A stretch of DNA of 19,835 bases from Gammaproteobacteria bacterium (lineage in GTDB: Bacteria > Pseudomonadota > Gammaproteobacteria > DSM-16500): NCBI GenBank assembly GCA_013287025.1, contig JABDEN010000030.1, positions 1 to 19,835 of the forward strand, given 5' to 3'. Below, piece after piece: positions 1 through 7,580 of this stretch (positions within the stretch are counted from its first letter, which is position 1; each line of letters starts with the position of its first letter). Under the pieces are notes generated by a model. That model did no database searches and had not been told where the DNA came from. It worked only from the letters and a program-made list of their open reading frames with translations. The position numbers and the translations under genes were made by a program.

Positions 1-446
1 ATGGAAATAAAATATGCATCAGGTATTGATCGTTGTATTTGAATAAAGGATCGAAAATATTTAATAACATTTAAGGAACATATAATACGAATACACCAGC
101 CAGAATTTAAATTAATATTAGATATTAAATCATTACAAGCGCCAAGTTTATGAATTGATTCTCCAAAAAAAGTGTAATCAAGCGATTGTTTTTGTACTTT
201 ATTTTCTAAGTATTTTTTTAATCGTTGTGAAAAATCTTCTTGTTCATATATGGTTATAAGTAATAATCGCAAGCTTTTTATAGCCAGAGTTTTATTGTTA
301 CTTTCTTCTCTTAAACAATTACCAAAAATACTAATAAAAGCAGCAAGTATGCCACTAGAAAAAAGAACAGCTAACAAAATAGTCCAGAAATTTGTTTCCT
401 GTACTTGCGTTCCTAAATAATAGATATTCAAATAGGTCAGCGCCAA
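1..446 (-). pseudogene. Partial membrane-protein frame, runs off left edge
   Basis: A minus-strand frame stays open from about 446 to the window edge (about 148 codons) with no ATG anywhere in it; the first plausible starts are TTG codons (446-444 and nearby) without a clear ribosome binding site. It encodes one strong hydrophobic segment (FWTILLAVLFSSGILAAFIS) followed by a charged region rich in Lys, Arg and Glu and then more aliphatic sequence. The family is not recognised. The upstream end overlaps, in another frame, the end of a tyrosine-recombinase remnant, so this is probably the 3' part of a membrane-protein gene whose 5' part was lost when the two sequences were joined near 440-450. 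The length and lack of stops make a coding origin likely; function unknown. Confidence 0.4.
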
Positions 447-619
447 AGGTGTGCCTCTGAAGTAATAAACCCTGCGCGTAGGGTATGACCGCTAAAATCA
501 TCGACTTTTCGTCCGGCTTTATCTGAGTAGTAATTCACAATGTTGGCAACACTAGATTTTCGACAATATGTAACAAGATGACGAGCAGTTAATAAACATC
601 TTTTTAACTTCTGACCTGT
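437..619 (-). pseudogene. Tyrosine recombinase (phage-type integrase) C-terminal remnant
   Basis: Reading the minus strand from 619 to the stop at 437 gives about 60 residues containing KSSVANIVNYYSDKAG and then DDFSGHTLRAGFITSEA. The second is the H-x-x-R box of tyrosine site-specific recombinases (usual form SGHSLRAGF-TSAA), with His codon 487-485 and Arg codon 478-476. The first matches the segment normally just before it. The frame has a stop on its 5' side (622-620), so most of the catalytic domain is absent. Just after TSEA the sequence departs from the family, and the Tyr nucleophile box is missing. It is therefore a dead fragment. Such enzymes catalyse integration and excision of mobile elements, which fits the conjugation-type genes to its right. 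Family assignment is by motif recognition only. Confidence 0.7.
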
Positions 620-658
620 CTAAATGATCGTATGGCAATGCATGCACTCCTTATTATC

Positions 659-1621
659 TCAATGCTTTTTGCGAAGCTCTTGAATTTTTTCATCAGATAA
701 TCCGGTCAAACGCTTTACTAGCGCTATTAGTTCCGCATCGCTTAATCCAATTTTTTCATTTAAAAGTTGTTTAGCAACTTCAATTTTGCCCTCTTCTATA
801 CCCTTTTCCCTACCTTCTTCTTGTAATTGCTGTGCAATTGTTGACATTTTATTCTCCACCTCAGGTGAAAATTGATGAGACTTAAATACCTCAAAAAACC
901 ATTTTTTATCTAAAAATTCACTTTCTTTCAATAAATAGTATGATACATCGACAACTTCGTCTATGTCACCCTGTTGTTCTAGCCTCTTCAATATTTTGAA
1001 CAATATTTGATCAAAAAATGTCTGTAAATTCCGATCGGATGCATGTTTTAATACCATCAATAACGCAATACCCTTTACATGATCTTGAGCTTGCTGACGG
1101 AGTATATCGTCGTCTATTGCTGGCAAATCAATAAGAGGGAAGGGTTTCGTGAAAAGCGTGCTAAATATTTCTTTTGATTGATCAGGCTTAATAAGATCAC
1201 TTAGGGTTAATGAATGACTATAAGGCTTGTCGCCATTATAAACCACTAGTGGATACACCAAAGGAATAGAATCCGATTGATTTGCTTTTCTTAAGTGATC
1301 CCAGATAATCGCGATATATTTGAATATTCTCACTGGCATCCAAACATCACTTTTACGTTGATGCTCAAGTAATACCCAGATATAGCCTTCCTCGCCTTGG
1401 AATTTAGTCTTATAAAGAATATCTACTGCATAAGCTCTATGTTCATCATCGATGAATGAATCCTTTTGCATTTCAAGATAATTTAAGTCAACAATATCTA
1501 ACACTTCCTTGGGTAAGTATAAACTTAAAATATCCTTAGCTGCCTTAGGATTAGATAATAGTCTTTTAACCAACTTGTCATGCGGTTGATGTATAGAGAT
1601 ACTTTCTGGATTTTTTTCCAT
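659..1621 (-). CDS. Rpn family PD-(D/E)XK nuclease / putative transposase
   Basis: A 320-aa protein of the Rpn (recombination-promoting nuclease; transposase_31/PD-(D/E)XK) family, which cleaves DNA and promotes RecA-independent recombination in the characterised E. coli members. The nuclease core is visible: Asp67 in AVDILY, then Glu86 and Gln88 in VLLEHQ after a beta-hairpin, followed by the family's MPVRIFKYIAIIWDHL helix and the PLVVYNGDKPY segment. The C-terminus (from about residue 265) is the typical variable tail: Glu/Lys-rich EEGREKGIEEGK coiled helix and a short helical end. Start ATG at 1621 has TAGGAG about seven bases upstream. Length is normal and no disruption is seen. Such genes are abundant, fast-diverging accessory genes; the native role is uncertain. 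Confidence 0.85.
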   Translation of the reverse strand: MEKNPESISIHQPHDKLVKRLLSNPKAAKDILSLYLPKEVLDIVDLNYLEMQKDSFIDDEHRAYAVDILYKTKFQGEEGYIWVLLEHQRKSDVWMPVRIFKYIAIIWDHLRKANQSDSIPLVYPLVVYNGDKPYSHSLTLSDLIKPDQSKEIFSTLFTKPFPLIDLPAIDDDILRQQAQDHVKGIALLMVLKHASDRNLQTFFDQILFKILKRLEQQGDIDEVVDVSYYLLKESEFLDKKWFFEVFKSHQFSPEVENKMSTIAQQLQEEGREKGIEEGKIEVAKQLLNEKIGLSDAELIALVKRLTGLSDEKIQELRKKH

Positions 1622-1651
1622 GGAGATTGCTCCTAAAATAAAGTCAACCGA

Positions 1652-1843
1652 CTATTTTGATTTTTTTACGAATTTCTTTTTAACAAGAGATTTTGACTTT
1701 ACCTTAATACTTTTTTTGTTAGCTTCTTGAGCTTTCAATTCTTTTAGCTCTTGGCGCATCTCTTTGAGTTTTTCAACCGTTGATTTAATCTTATCGGATA
1801 ACTTTTTGATTGCAGCAGATTGTTTCATTTTGATTTTACCCAT
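1652..1843 (-). CDS. Small lysine-rich coiled-coil protein
   Basis: A 63-aa frame, 30 bases upstream of the Rpn gene on the same strand. About one residue in three is lysine (22 of 63). Residues 10-42 have heptad-like spacing (IKKLSDKIKSTVEKLKEM), suggesting a helical coiled coil, and the last 20 residues are a basic tail ending VKKKFVKKSK. This composition suggests binding to nucleic acid or another acidic partner, as in histone-like small proteins, but no family is recognised. The ATG at 1843 lacks a good Shine-Dalgarno; a second ATG five codons in is no better. It could be a spurious frame in AT-rich DNA, although the ordered amphipathic pattern argues for a real gene. Confidence 0.5.
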   Translation of the reverse strand: MGKIKMKQSAAIKKLSDKIKSTVEKLKEMRQELKELKAQEANKKSIKVKSKSLVKKKFVKKSK

Positions 1844-1895
1844 TTTACAAAATTAAAAGATGGAATATTTTGCCATAAATTGGCTGGAAATCATA

Positions 1896-2306
1896 CTAAA
1901 TATCATGAATTATCATCGATATTTTCTGATAATTTTCATAAAGATTTTCTCGATATTTTTTATTATGAGACGGTGTTTTAGAATGATAATTTGCAATACC
2001 TTTCCAAGCGGAATCACTTCGTGCCAAATGCTGCGCGATAATCCATGCAGCAACGGCAACATTTTTACAGGCATTAAATTGTAAGTCTTCGCGTGTATAG
2101 CCATACTGGGCGATTTTATGAAGCCAAACTTCATTTATTTGCATTACGCCCAGATCATACGTGCCATTTTTATTACGAACAGCTTCTCCGTTCCTCCCGC
2201 CTTCATTTTTCATGATAGACAAAATGATTGGGGCAGGAACATGGTACGCTTCGACAACATGATTGATGCAATCGACTGGCGTGTCATTAATCATGTAAGG
2301 AATCAT
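1896..2306 (-). CDS. Lytic transglycosylase-like protein, VirB1/IagB type
   Basis: A 136-aa protein with a complete small SLT (soluble lytic transglycosylase, lysozyme-like) fold, which cleaves peptidoglycan between MurNAc and GlcNAc. Visible motifs are the catalytic-Glu region ILSIMKNEGG (Glu35), the NKNGTYDLGVMQIN motif around residues 45-58, and the late ANYHS motif with a final Tyr-rich helix. These are the VirB1/IagB/PilT-type features found with conjugation and type IV secretion systems. No signal peptide is apparent: the N-terminus MIPYMINDTPVD is not hydrophobic enough, so export would need another route. The ATG at 2306 has TTTTAGGT about nine bases upstream. It lies 18 bases after the ribbon-helix-helix-like gene, so the two are probably co-transcribed, as part of a conjugative-element module. 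Confidence 0.8.
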   Translation of the reverse strand: MIPYMINDTPVDCINHVVEAYHVPAPIILSIMKNEGGRNGEAVRNKNGTYDLGVMQINEVWLHKIAQYGYTREDLQFNACKNVAVAAWIIAQHLARSDSAWKGIANYHSKTPSHNKKYRENLYENYQKISMIIHDI

Positions 2307-2324
2307 ATTTTTTTACCTAAAACT

Positions 2325-2528
2325 TTAGGCAGATTCTTTCTCTTTAAGATAATTTTTCCAATCCTTATCTTTAGTCAAAAGATACTTTGCTGCTTCTTCA
2401 AAAAAATCATCATGCTTATGAACATTTGCCCAATCGCAATATTCTTTAATGGACTCAAATATTTTGGTTTCGATATTAATACGGATTTGTGTTTTATCTT
2501 GCTTCTGTTTTGCTTTGACGATTGGCAT
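2325..2528 (-). CDS. Small ribbon-helix-helix-like protein, conjugation-associated
   Basis: A 67-aa protein. I place the start at the ATG at 2528 because AAAGGA lies about seven bases upstream; the frame extends to 2582 but that extra N-terminus is not supported. After a basic N-terminus (MPIVKAKQKQDK), the segment TQIRINIE looks like the DNA-contacting beta-strand of a ribbon-helix-helix fold. Two predicted helices follow (TKIFESIKEYCDWANV and DDFFEEAAKYLLTKDKDW). This resembles small proteins encoded at the start of conjugative gene clusters in Legionella-type integrative elements, where such proteins are thought to act at the origin of transfer or as local regulators; that link is from memory of the pattern. 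It sits directly upstream of the lytic transglycosylase, probably in one operon. Confidence 0.6.
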   Translation of the reverse strand: MPIVKAKQKQDKTQIRINIETKIFESIKEYCDWANVHKHDDFFEEAAKYLLTKDKDWKNYLKEKESA

Positions 2529-2648
2529 ATTAATTTCCTTTAAATTAATGTAAAAATTAAACCTAAAAAACGAATACTTCAATTCATTAAAATAATACTT
2601 AAACTTAAGGCATTTCCAGAATTATTATTAGTTAACTTTATAAATATT

Positions 2649-2663
2649 TTTTGTATCTATTCA
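2649..2663 (+). repeat. Left terminal inverted repeat of the IS66 element
   Basis: TTTTGTATCTATTCA is the exact reverse complement of the sequence at 4137-4151. It marks the left end of the insertion sequence. Further inward the two ends differ (GCATA here, GCGGT in reverse at the right end). Confidence 0.75.
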
Positions 2664-2877
2664 GCATAAAAAAACTTGACACGTATTTTCTGATTTTTTC
2701 TAAGTTTTGCCGCCTATTTATATCACTCATTTTTCCTATTCAAAAAAGCCAATCCTGCTATCAGATCAAGCTAAGTTTATTATTTAATAAGGTGAGGCGG
2801 CCATTAAATTTTAATTCTCTGTAGGGCTTCAATGGAGGGAAAATTTTAATTTTAAAACGCGTGTTATTATCTCTCTC
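2664..2877 (+). other. AT-rich non-coding leader inside the IS element
   Basis: About 215 bases between the left inverted repeat and the transposase ATG. No coding frame of useful length is present. A promoter-like TTGACA occurs at about 2675 with a poor -10 (TCTAAG) at 17 bases' spacing. The words GCCGCCT (about 2710) and AGGCGGC (about 2796) form a short, distant inverted repeat of unknown meaning. Confidence 0.4.
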
Positions 2878-4110
2878 ATGAAGATAGAAAATATTGATGT
2901 AAATAAAACGCTTGATAGCGCACGAAAGCTGTTAGAGGAAGATAAGAATATATCACCATCGCTGAGAGCAGTGTTTGAAGTATTGCTCGTCATCATTACT
3001 TTATTTATGAATCGATTTAATCTCAATAGTAAAAATAGCAGTAAGCCACCCTCTAAAGATCCAAATCGCGAAAAAAGAAGTAAAGAGAATCTGCTAGGAA
3101 AAAAACCTGGTGGACAGAAAGGCCATGCGGGAAACAATCTTCGGCCTGTTGAAAACCCAGATGAAATAATCATTATTCCAGTTGATAAAAAAGTATTGCC
3201 TAAAGGCGAATACCAGGATGTTGGTTATGACGTACGCCAAGTAATCAACATTATTTCTGTTAGTTCAGGTTCAATTTTTAACTTTAATAAGGAAGCTTAC
3301 AATCTTTTAGAAAGATTCGATGGCACTGTCAAACTAAAACTTATTGCTGCAGCCGTGATGCATGTTGATGAAACTGGAATTAATGTAAATGGTAAGAATG
3401 CATGGATTCATTTAGCAGCAAATGAATTATGGACTTATTTTTTCCCTCACAAAAAACGAGGCAGCATTGCGATGGATGAGATTGGGATATTACCACTTTT
3501 TCAAGGCACTTTAATTCACGATCATTGGAAGCCGTATTTCATTTATCAATGCATTCACGCTCTTTGCAATGCACATCACCTAAGAGAATTACAAAGAGCT
3601 TATGAGCAAGACAATCAAAAATGGGCATTGGACATGAGGGTATTATTAATTGAAATTAACAATGCTACTAAGGATGCAGATGGCTCACTTCCGGGAAATA
3701 TCGCTAATGAATATTGCGAAAAATATAGAGCGATCATTGCTGCTGGCGAACTTGAATGCCCGCCATCTGAGGCAAAACAAATAGTCAACGGCAAAAAAAA
3801 GCGTGGGCGCATTAAAAAATCAAGGGCACGGAATCTTCTTGAACGATTAGCTTCATTTGAAAAAGACACATTACGATTTATGGAAGACGTTGATGTTCCA
3901 TTTACAAATAATTTAGCCGAAAACAATATAAGAATGACAAAAGTACAACAAAAAATTTCTGGTTGCTTTCGCTCTATGGAGGGTGCTTATATTTTCTGCC
4001 GGGTTCGAAGCTATATTTCAACGTGTCGCAAACATGGCATGCCAGTTACCACCGCGCTTAAAATGTTATTTAAAGGAGAAATGCCGGATTTTATGCATAA
4101 AGACAATTAA
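2878..4110 (+). CDS. IS66-family transposase (TnpC), internally deleted
   Basis: A 410-aa DDE transposase that would cut and paste the surrounding element. In order: an N-terminal helical region with the SSKPPSKD motif (residues 54-61), the KKPGGQKGHAGN motif (75-86), then the catalytic domain with Asp164 (MHVDETGI), Asp215 (LIHDHWKPYF), the HALCNAHHLREL motif (228-239) and Glu348 (NNLAENNIRM). The C-terminus (KVQQKISGCFRSMEGA and on) is family-typical. Between RQVINI (about residue 125) and SSGSIFNFN (129-137) the family normally has about 70 more residues, including a TEYRAQ...RPVQYG...LPY segment; here they are missing but the frame is kept. All three catalytic acids remain, yet loss of this segment probably inactivates it. 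No good ribosome binding site precedes the ATG. Confidence 0.85.
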   Translation: MKIENIDVNKTLDSARKLLEEDKNISPSLRAVFEVLLVIITLFMNRFNLNSKNSSKPPSKDPNREKRSKENLLGKKPGGQKGHAGNNLRPVENPDEIIIIPVDKKVLPKGEYQDVGYDVRQVINIISVSSGSIFNFNKEAYNLLERFDGTVKLKLIAAAVMHVDETGINVNGKNAWIHLAANELWTYFFPHKKRGSIAMDEIGILPLFQGTLIHDHWKPYFIYQCIHALCNAHHLRELQRAYEQDNQKWALDMRVLLIEINNATKDADGSLPGNIANEYCEKYRAIIAAGELECPPSEAKQIVNGKKKRGRIKKSRARNLLERLASFEKDTLRFMEDVDVPFTNNLAENNIRMTKVQQKISGCFRSMEGAYIFCRVRSYISTCRKHGMPVTTALKMLFKGEMPDFMHKDN

Positions 4111-4136
4111 TTGGTTGCTTTAAGCCACGATTGCGG

Positions 4137-4151
4137 TGAATAGATACAAAA
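4137..4151 (+). repeat. Right terminal inverted repeat of the IS66 element
   Basis: TGAATAGATACAAAA, the exact reverse complement of 2649-2663, 26 bases beyond the transposase stop codon. It marks the right end of the insertion sequence. Confidence 0.75.
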
Positions 4152-4204
4152 TTGCTTAATAAAAAACTCTAAAGGGACGACTTAGTGCTCCAGGTCTTTA
4201 GGCT

Positions 4205-4232
4205 TTGAATATTATCCAAAATCACTTAGAAT
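4205..4232 (+). promoter_or_regulatory. Sigma70-like promoter of the secreted propeller gene
   Basis: TTGAAT (4205-4210), a 16-base spacer and TAGAAT (4227-4232) resemble -35 and -10 boxes; transcription would begin near 4239, about 25 bases before the ATG at 4265. A ribosome binding site AAGGAG (4252-4257) lies between. The TTG at 4205 opens a longer reading frame, but it falls in this -35 box and is not taken as a start. Confidence 0.5.
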
Positions 4233-4264
4233 GTTTTTTTAACGAGATTATAAGGAGAAAAGTG

Positions 4265-5503
4265 ATGATTCAATGGAAAAAACGAGCCTTTATTTCGGGT
4301 ATATTTGTACTAGCAAGCACACAGGTTTTAGCTGGACAACCGATTATGATTATTACTCCTAACATGACCTCTGTTGATTTGCCTAATTCTGGAACCGCTA
4401 CGGTAAGTTATACAGTAACTAATGATACTCCGCAGAATCAGCAACAATTTAGCATTTTTGCTGATTCAAATATTGGTGATAAGGCAGCAAAAGATGCCAT
4501 CAGCGTACAAAATAACACTTGCACTGGCGTGCTTCCTCCCCATCAAAACTGTGGTTTTGATATATTATTAACAGGTAATTCTAATTTAAAAAATAATTTT
4601 GTATTATCACCTAAAGTATGTGTCTATAATAATTTAGCGTGTTCAGATCCTATGGAGCAAAATCGCGTCCAAGTGAATATAGTCAATTCCATTCCTGTAT
4701 CTTTAAAAGCGTATGTGTGTGATGGCCCTACTACTAACTTGGTGTATAAATGCGATGTTTCGGGCGGCAATCTTACCAATTGTTTATCGACAGGGTCAGA
4801 TTTTGTGGGTCCAAACTATAGCGCGATTAACTCAGACAAGACAATGTTTTATGTGCCGCAACCAGATACGTTGAATATGACCGTATGTAGTTTTTCTTCG
4901 ACTGGCGATTTGAATTGTTCAGTTGTTCCTGTTCCTATTGCAGACGTAGTTTCTGGAAGTCTTGCTGTTCATCCCACCAATCAGTTTATTTATCTATCTA
5001 ATACTATCAATCAAATCTTTAAGTGTGAGCCAGATTTTAGTTCGTGTACTTTAAACTCAGCTCCAAGTGGTCAGTACGAGGGTGACCTGACTATTAATCC
5101 CACGGGGACCTATATTTATCTGCCCCAAAGTGGTCTCCAGATTCAAAAATGTAGTTTCCAGGTAGGTGGTGATATTGATGGATCTTCCTGTGAAGCATTC
5201 CATGTACCTTCGCTACCTTTGAAGATAGTTATCAATAAAACCGAAACATTGGGTTATCTCGTAGGCTTTGGCGCTTATTTATGCCAGATAAATGAAACCG
5301 GAAATATATCTGGATGTTCACTACAATCTGCAGTGCCTGCAGATATATATACGGATATAGCGCTTAATCCCGATGAAACATACGTTTATATATCGACTGA
5401 ACGTAATACCATTCTAGGATGCCCAATTTTACAAGATGGTACATTAGGCGTATGTGTTGACAATTCATCTTTTACAAATTCAGGCGGCATTGTTTTTCGA
5501 TAA
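4265..5503 (+). CDS. Secreted beta-propeller-like protein with paired cysteines
   Basis: A 412-aa exported protein; start ATG at 4265 chosen because AAGGAG sits eight bases upstream and a classical signal peptide follows (KKR, then AFISGIFVLASTQVLA, cleavage expected after Ala23). Residues about 25-155 look like an Ig-like beta domain (TVSYTVTNDT and following) with four Cys. From about 160 to the end there are roughly six repeats of 35-45 residues, each with a hydrophobic beta-strand (for example FIYLSNT, YIYLPQS, YVYISTE) and a Cys pair about 10 residues apart, as in YKCDVSGGNLTNC and YLCQINETGNISGC. This resembles YVTN/lactonase-type propellers of Legionella-like bacteria in which each blade may carry a disulfide. 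Six units could be a six-bladed ring or seven with one degenerate. No enzyme motif is recognised; function unknown. Confidence 0.75.
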   Translation: MIQWKKRAFISGIFVLASTQVLAGQPIMIITPNMTSVDLPNSGTATVSYTVTNDTPQNQQQFSIFADSNIGDKAAKDAISVQNNTCTGVLPPHQNCGFDILLTGNSNLKNNFVLSPKVCVYNNLACSDPMEQNRVQVNIVNSIPVSLKAYVCDGPTTNLVYKCDVSGGNLTNCLSTGSDFVGPNYSAINSDKTMFYVPQPDTLNMTVCSFSSTGDLNCSVVPVPIADVVSGSLAVHPTNQFIYLSNTINQIFKCEPDFSSCTLNSAPSGQYEGDLTINPTGTYIYLPQSGLQIQKCSFQVGGDIDGSSCEAFHVPSLPLKIVINKTETLGYLVGFGAYLCQINETGNISGCSLQSAVPADIYTDIALNPDETYVYISTERNTILGCPILQDGTLGVCVDNSSFTNSGGIVFR

Positions 5504-5568
5504 ATTTTTTTATTGAAATGATGATAATGAATAAATCGATATTTTCTAAAAAAGCTTAGAGGTCAATC

Positions 5569-5664
5569 ATGGAAGATATTTTACTTATTGGATTAACTCT
5601 CCTTTTTTTTGGACTATGTTTTATCCTTATTTATTTCTTTGATTCATTATCACGGAGTGAGTAA
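5569..5664 (+). CDS. 31-aa membrane peptide at the head of the kdp operon
   Basis: ATG at 5569, preceded by AGAGGT, opens a 31-residue frame with an acidic start (MEDI), one membrane span of about 20 residues (LIGLTLLFFGLCFILIYFF) and a short polar tail (DSLSRSE). Its TAA (5662-5664) is directly followed by the kdpF ATG at 5665. Similar tiny one-span ORFs occur just before kdpF in other bacteria, so it is probably real and part of the Kdp operon, perhaps another small accessory subunit; that role is inference. It is too short for ordinary gene callers. The 65 bases upstream contain a TTGAAA (5513-5518) but no convincing -10 box, so the operon promoter is not located. Confidence 0.6.
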   Translation: MEDILLIGLTLLFFGLCFILIYFFDSLSRSE

Positions 5665-5751
5665 ATGAGTCTTTATTTAATGTGTGGCATTATTACATTT
5701 TGTTTATTGGTGTATTTGTTGATCGTATTATTCAAACCAGACTTATTTTGA
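5665..5751 (+). CDS. kdpF: KdpF, small subunit of the K+-transporting ATPase
   Basis: A 28-aa frame that is almost entirely one membrane helix (MCGIITFCLLVYLLIVLF) ending KPDLF, the characteristic form of KdpF, whose family members end in a Pro-acidic-x-Phe tail. KdpF is a one-span peptide that stabilises the KdpABC complex in the inner membrane. Its ATG abuts the stop of the preceding 31-aa frame, with GGAGTGAG overlapping that gene's end as ribosome binding site. kdpA begins 20 bases downstream. Position and sequence together make this secure despite the small size. Confidence 0.8.
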   Translation: MSLYLMCGIITFCLLVYLLIVLFKPDLF

Positions 5752-5771
5752 AAAGCTGAAAGGATGTCGTA

Positions 5772-7580
5772 ATGACAGGAAATGGAATTTTTCAAGTTAG
5801 TATTTTTCTTTTTATTCTTCTCATCATCACAAAGCCAGTTGGGTGGTATATGGCGAAAGTTTATGAAGGAAAACCTTGCGGACTTGATAAAATAGGTGGG
5901 CCCTTAGAACGTTTCTTATATCGTTTTTCAGGGACGCAAGAGATGAATTGGAAAACCTATCTCGCTGCAATGCTCGTTTTTAATGTATTGGGATTAATCA
6001 TTTTGTATGCTATTCAGCGATTACAATTTTATTTGCCAATGAATCCTCAAGATTTTTCTGCAACAAGTCCGGATCTTGCTTTCAATACCGCGGTGAGCTT
6101 TGCCTCGAACACTAACTGGCAATCCTACGGCGGAGAAACCACGATGAGTTATTTTACACAAATGGTTGCACTTACCGTACAAAACTTTCTTTCTGCAGCC
6201 ACAGGAATGTCATTGCTCATTGCCTTAGTGCGAGGAATAAGAGCGCATGAAAGCACAAATTTGGGAAACTTTTGGGTCGATACCATTCGTGGCACACTTT
6301 ATATTTTGCTGCCATTTTCCCTTATATTAGCAATTATTTTAACATCGCAAGGTGTGATACAAAACTTCAAACCCAATGAAAAAATAACGTTGGCACAACC
6401 TATCAGTTATCAGCAACCTTTGAAGGATGCATCCGGACAAGCGATAAAGGATACCGTTGGTAATCCTAAAATGGAAACGATTACTGTTTCTGAACAAGTC
6501 ATCCCAATGGGACCGGTGGCATCGCAAATAGCCATTAAACAACTCGGAACGAATGGCGGTGGTTTTTTCAATGTGAATTCCGCACATCCATTTGAAAATC
6601 CGACACCACTGACAAATTTCTTAGAAATGTTGGCAATTTTATTTATTCCCGCTGCATTGTGTTACACATTCGGCGTCATGATCAATGATAAAAGACAAGG
6701 GTGGGCCATTTTAATAGCCATGTTTATTATTTTTATTCCCTTTATGTATCTTGCTATTTTCTCTGAGCAAATGGGTAATCCTGCATTTAACTCTCTCGGT
6801 ATCGATCAGACCCCACAAACTGATTTATTTCCCGGCGGAAATATGGAAGGAAAAGAATCTCGTTTTGGAATTATTAATTCTGCAATTTGGGCTACAGCTA
6901 CGACTAGCGCTTCTAATGGCTCTGTCAACGCTATGCATGATTCGTTCACCCCATTGGGTGGCTTGGTTGCTTTGTGGATGATGCATTTAGGTGAAGTCAT
7001 ATTTGGAGGGGTCGGTTCTGGTTTATATGGCATGTTACTATTTGTCATTATCACCGTTTTTGTTGCAGGATTAATGGTCGGGCGTACACCCGAATATTTA
7101 GGAAAAAAAATAGAGCCTTATGAAATGAAAATGGCCTCCATTGGGGTACTCATCATGCCTCTTACCGTTTTATTTTTTACTGCCATTGGTGTTGTCACAA
7201 CAGCGGGGACGAGTTCCCTTGCGAACCCTGGACCTCATGGATTTACAGAAATTCTTTATGCGTTTACCTCCATGGGAAATAACAATGGTAGTGCTTTTGC
7301 AGGATTAAATGCCAATACACCTTTTTATAATATTTTAGGTGGAATTGCGATGTTACTAGGTCGTTATTGGATTGCTATTCCAACCCTTGTTATCGCAGGA
7401 TCACTTGCGAGAAAAAAAATTATTCCGGCAAGTGAAGGAACGCTTTCAACTTGCGCTCCGCTTTTTATTATTCTCCTAGCTTGCATTACCATTGTTTTGG
7501 GCGCACTTTCTTTTTTACCGGCATTGGCATTAGGACCAATCGTTGAACAACTGATGCTTTGGGGACAATATGGCCACTAA
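5772..7580 (+). CDS. kdpA: KdpA, potassium-binding channel subunit of Kdp ATPase
   Basis: A 602-aa polytopic inner-membrane protein, the channel-like subunit that selects K+ in the KdpFABC pump. All four selectivity-filter/P-loop regions of the family are visible: [41 protein letters not shown]...PLGG, and [14 protein letters not shown]. The periplasmic loop before the second P-loop (about residues 198-245, [17 protein letters not shown] and on) is longer than in E. coli KdpA (557 aa), which accounts for most of the extra length; similar loops occur in other species. Start ATG at 5772 follows AAAGGA. The stop overlaps the start of kdpB by 11 bases, indicating translational coupling. No damage seen. 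Confidence 0.97.
   Translation: MTGNGIFQVSIFLFILLIITKPVGWYMAKVYEGKPCGLDKIGGPLERFLYRFSGTQEMNWKTYLAAMLVFNVLGLIILYAIQRLQFYLPMNPQDFSATSPDLAFNTAVSFASNTNWQSYGGETTMSYFTQMVALTVQNFLSAATGMSLLIALVRGIRAHESTNLGNFWVDTIRGTLYILLPFSLILAIILTSQGVIQNFKPNEKITLAQPISYQQPLKDASGQAIKDTVGNPKMETITVSEQVIPMGPVASQIAIKQLGTNGGGFFNVNSAHPFENPTPLTNFLEMLAILFIPAALCYTFGVMINDKRQGWAILIAMFIIFIPFMYLAIFSEQMGNPAFNSLGIDQTPQTDLFPGGNMEGKESRFGIINSAIWATATTSASNGSVNAMHDSFTPLGGLVALWMMHLGEVIFGGVGSGLYGMLLFVIITVFVAGLMVGRTPEYLGKKIEPYEMKMASIGVLIMPLTVLFFTAIGVVTTAGTSSLANPGPHGFTEILYAFTSMGNNNGSAFAGLNANTPFYNILGGIAMLLGRYWIAIPTLVIAGSLARKKIIPASEGTLSTCAPLFIILLACITIVLGALSFLPALALGPIVEQLMLWGQYGH

Larger units (their letters stand above)
2649..4151 (+). mobile_element. 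IS66-family insertion sequence, single-ORF type
   Basis: The element is bounded by a perfect 15-bp inverted repeat: TTTTGTATCTATTCA at 2649-2663 and TGAATAGATACAAAA at 4137-4151. It encloses one transposase gene in the plus direction. There are no tnpA/tnpB accessory ORFs, so it belongs to the single-gene (ISBst12-like) group of IS66. I compared the flanks and found no 8-bp target duplication at any of the likely end positions. About 215 bases of AT-rich DNA lie between the left repeat and the transposase start. The exact outermost base of each end is uncertain by one or two bases. The missing target duplication and the deleted transposase suggest an old, probably immobile copy. Confidence 0.75.

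Noticed and set aside
1860..2134. Plus- and minus-strand frames over the lytic transglycosylase
   Set aside because: Shadow frames with no family resemblance; the transglycosylase frame carries clear motifs.
2529..2582. 18-residue N-terminal extension of the ribbon-helix-helix-like protein
   Set aside because: No ribosome binding site at 2582, while AAAGGA precedes the ATG at 2528.
4205..4264. TTG-initiated N-terminal extension of the propeller protein
   Set aside because: The TTG lies in the -35 box of a good promoter, and the ATG at 4265 has AAGGAG plus a proper signal peptide.
6160..6520. Longer KdpA loop as a novel insertion
   Set aside because: Loops of this type before the second P-loop are found in KdpA of other species, so it is ordinary length variation.
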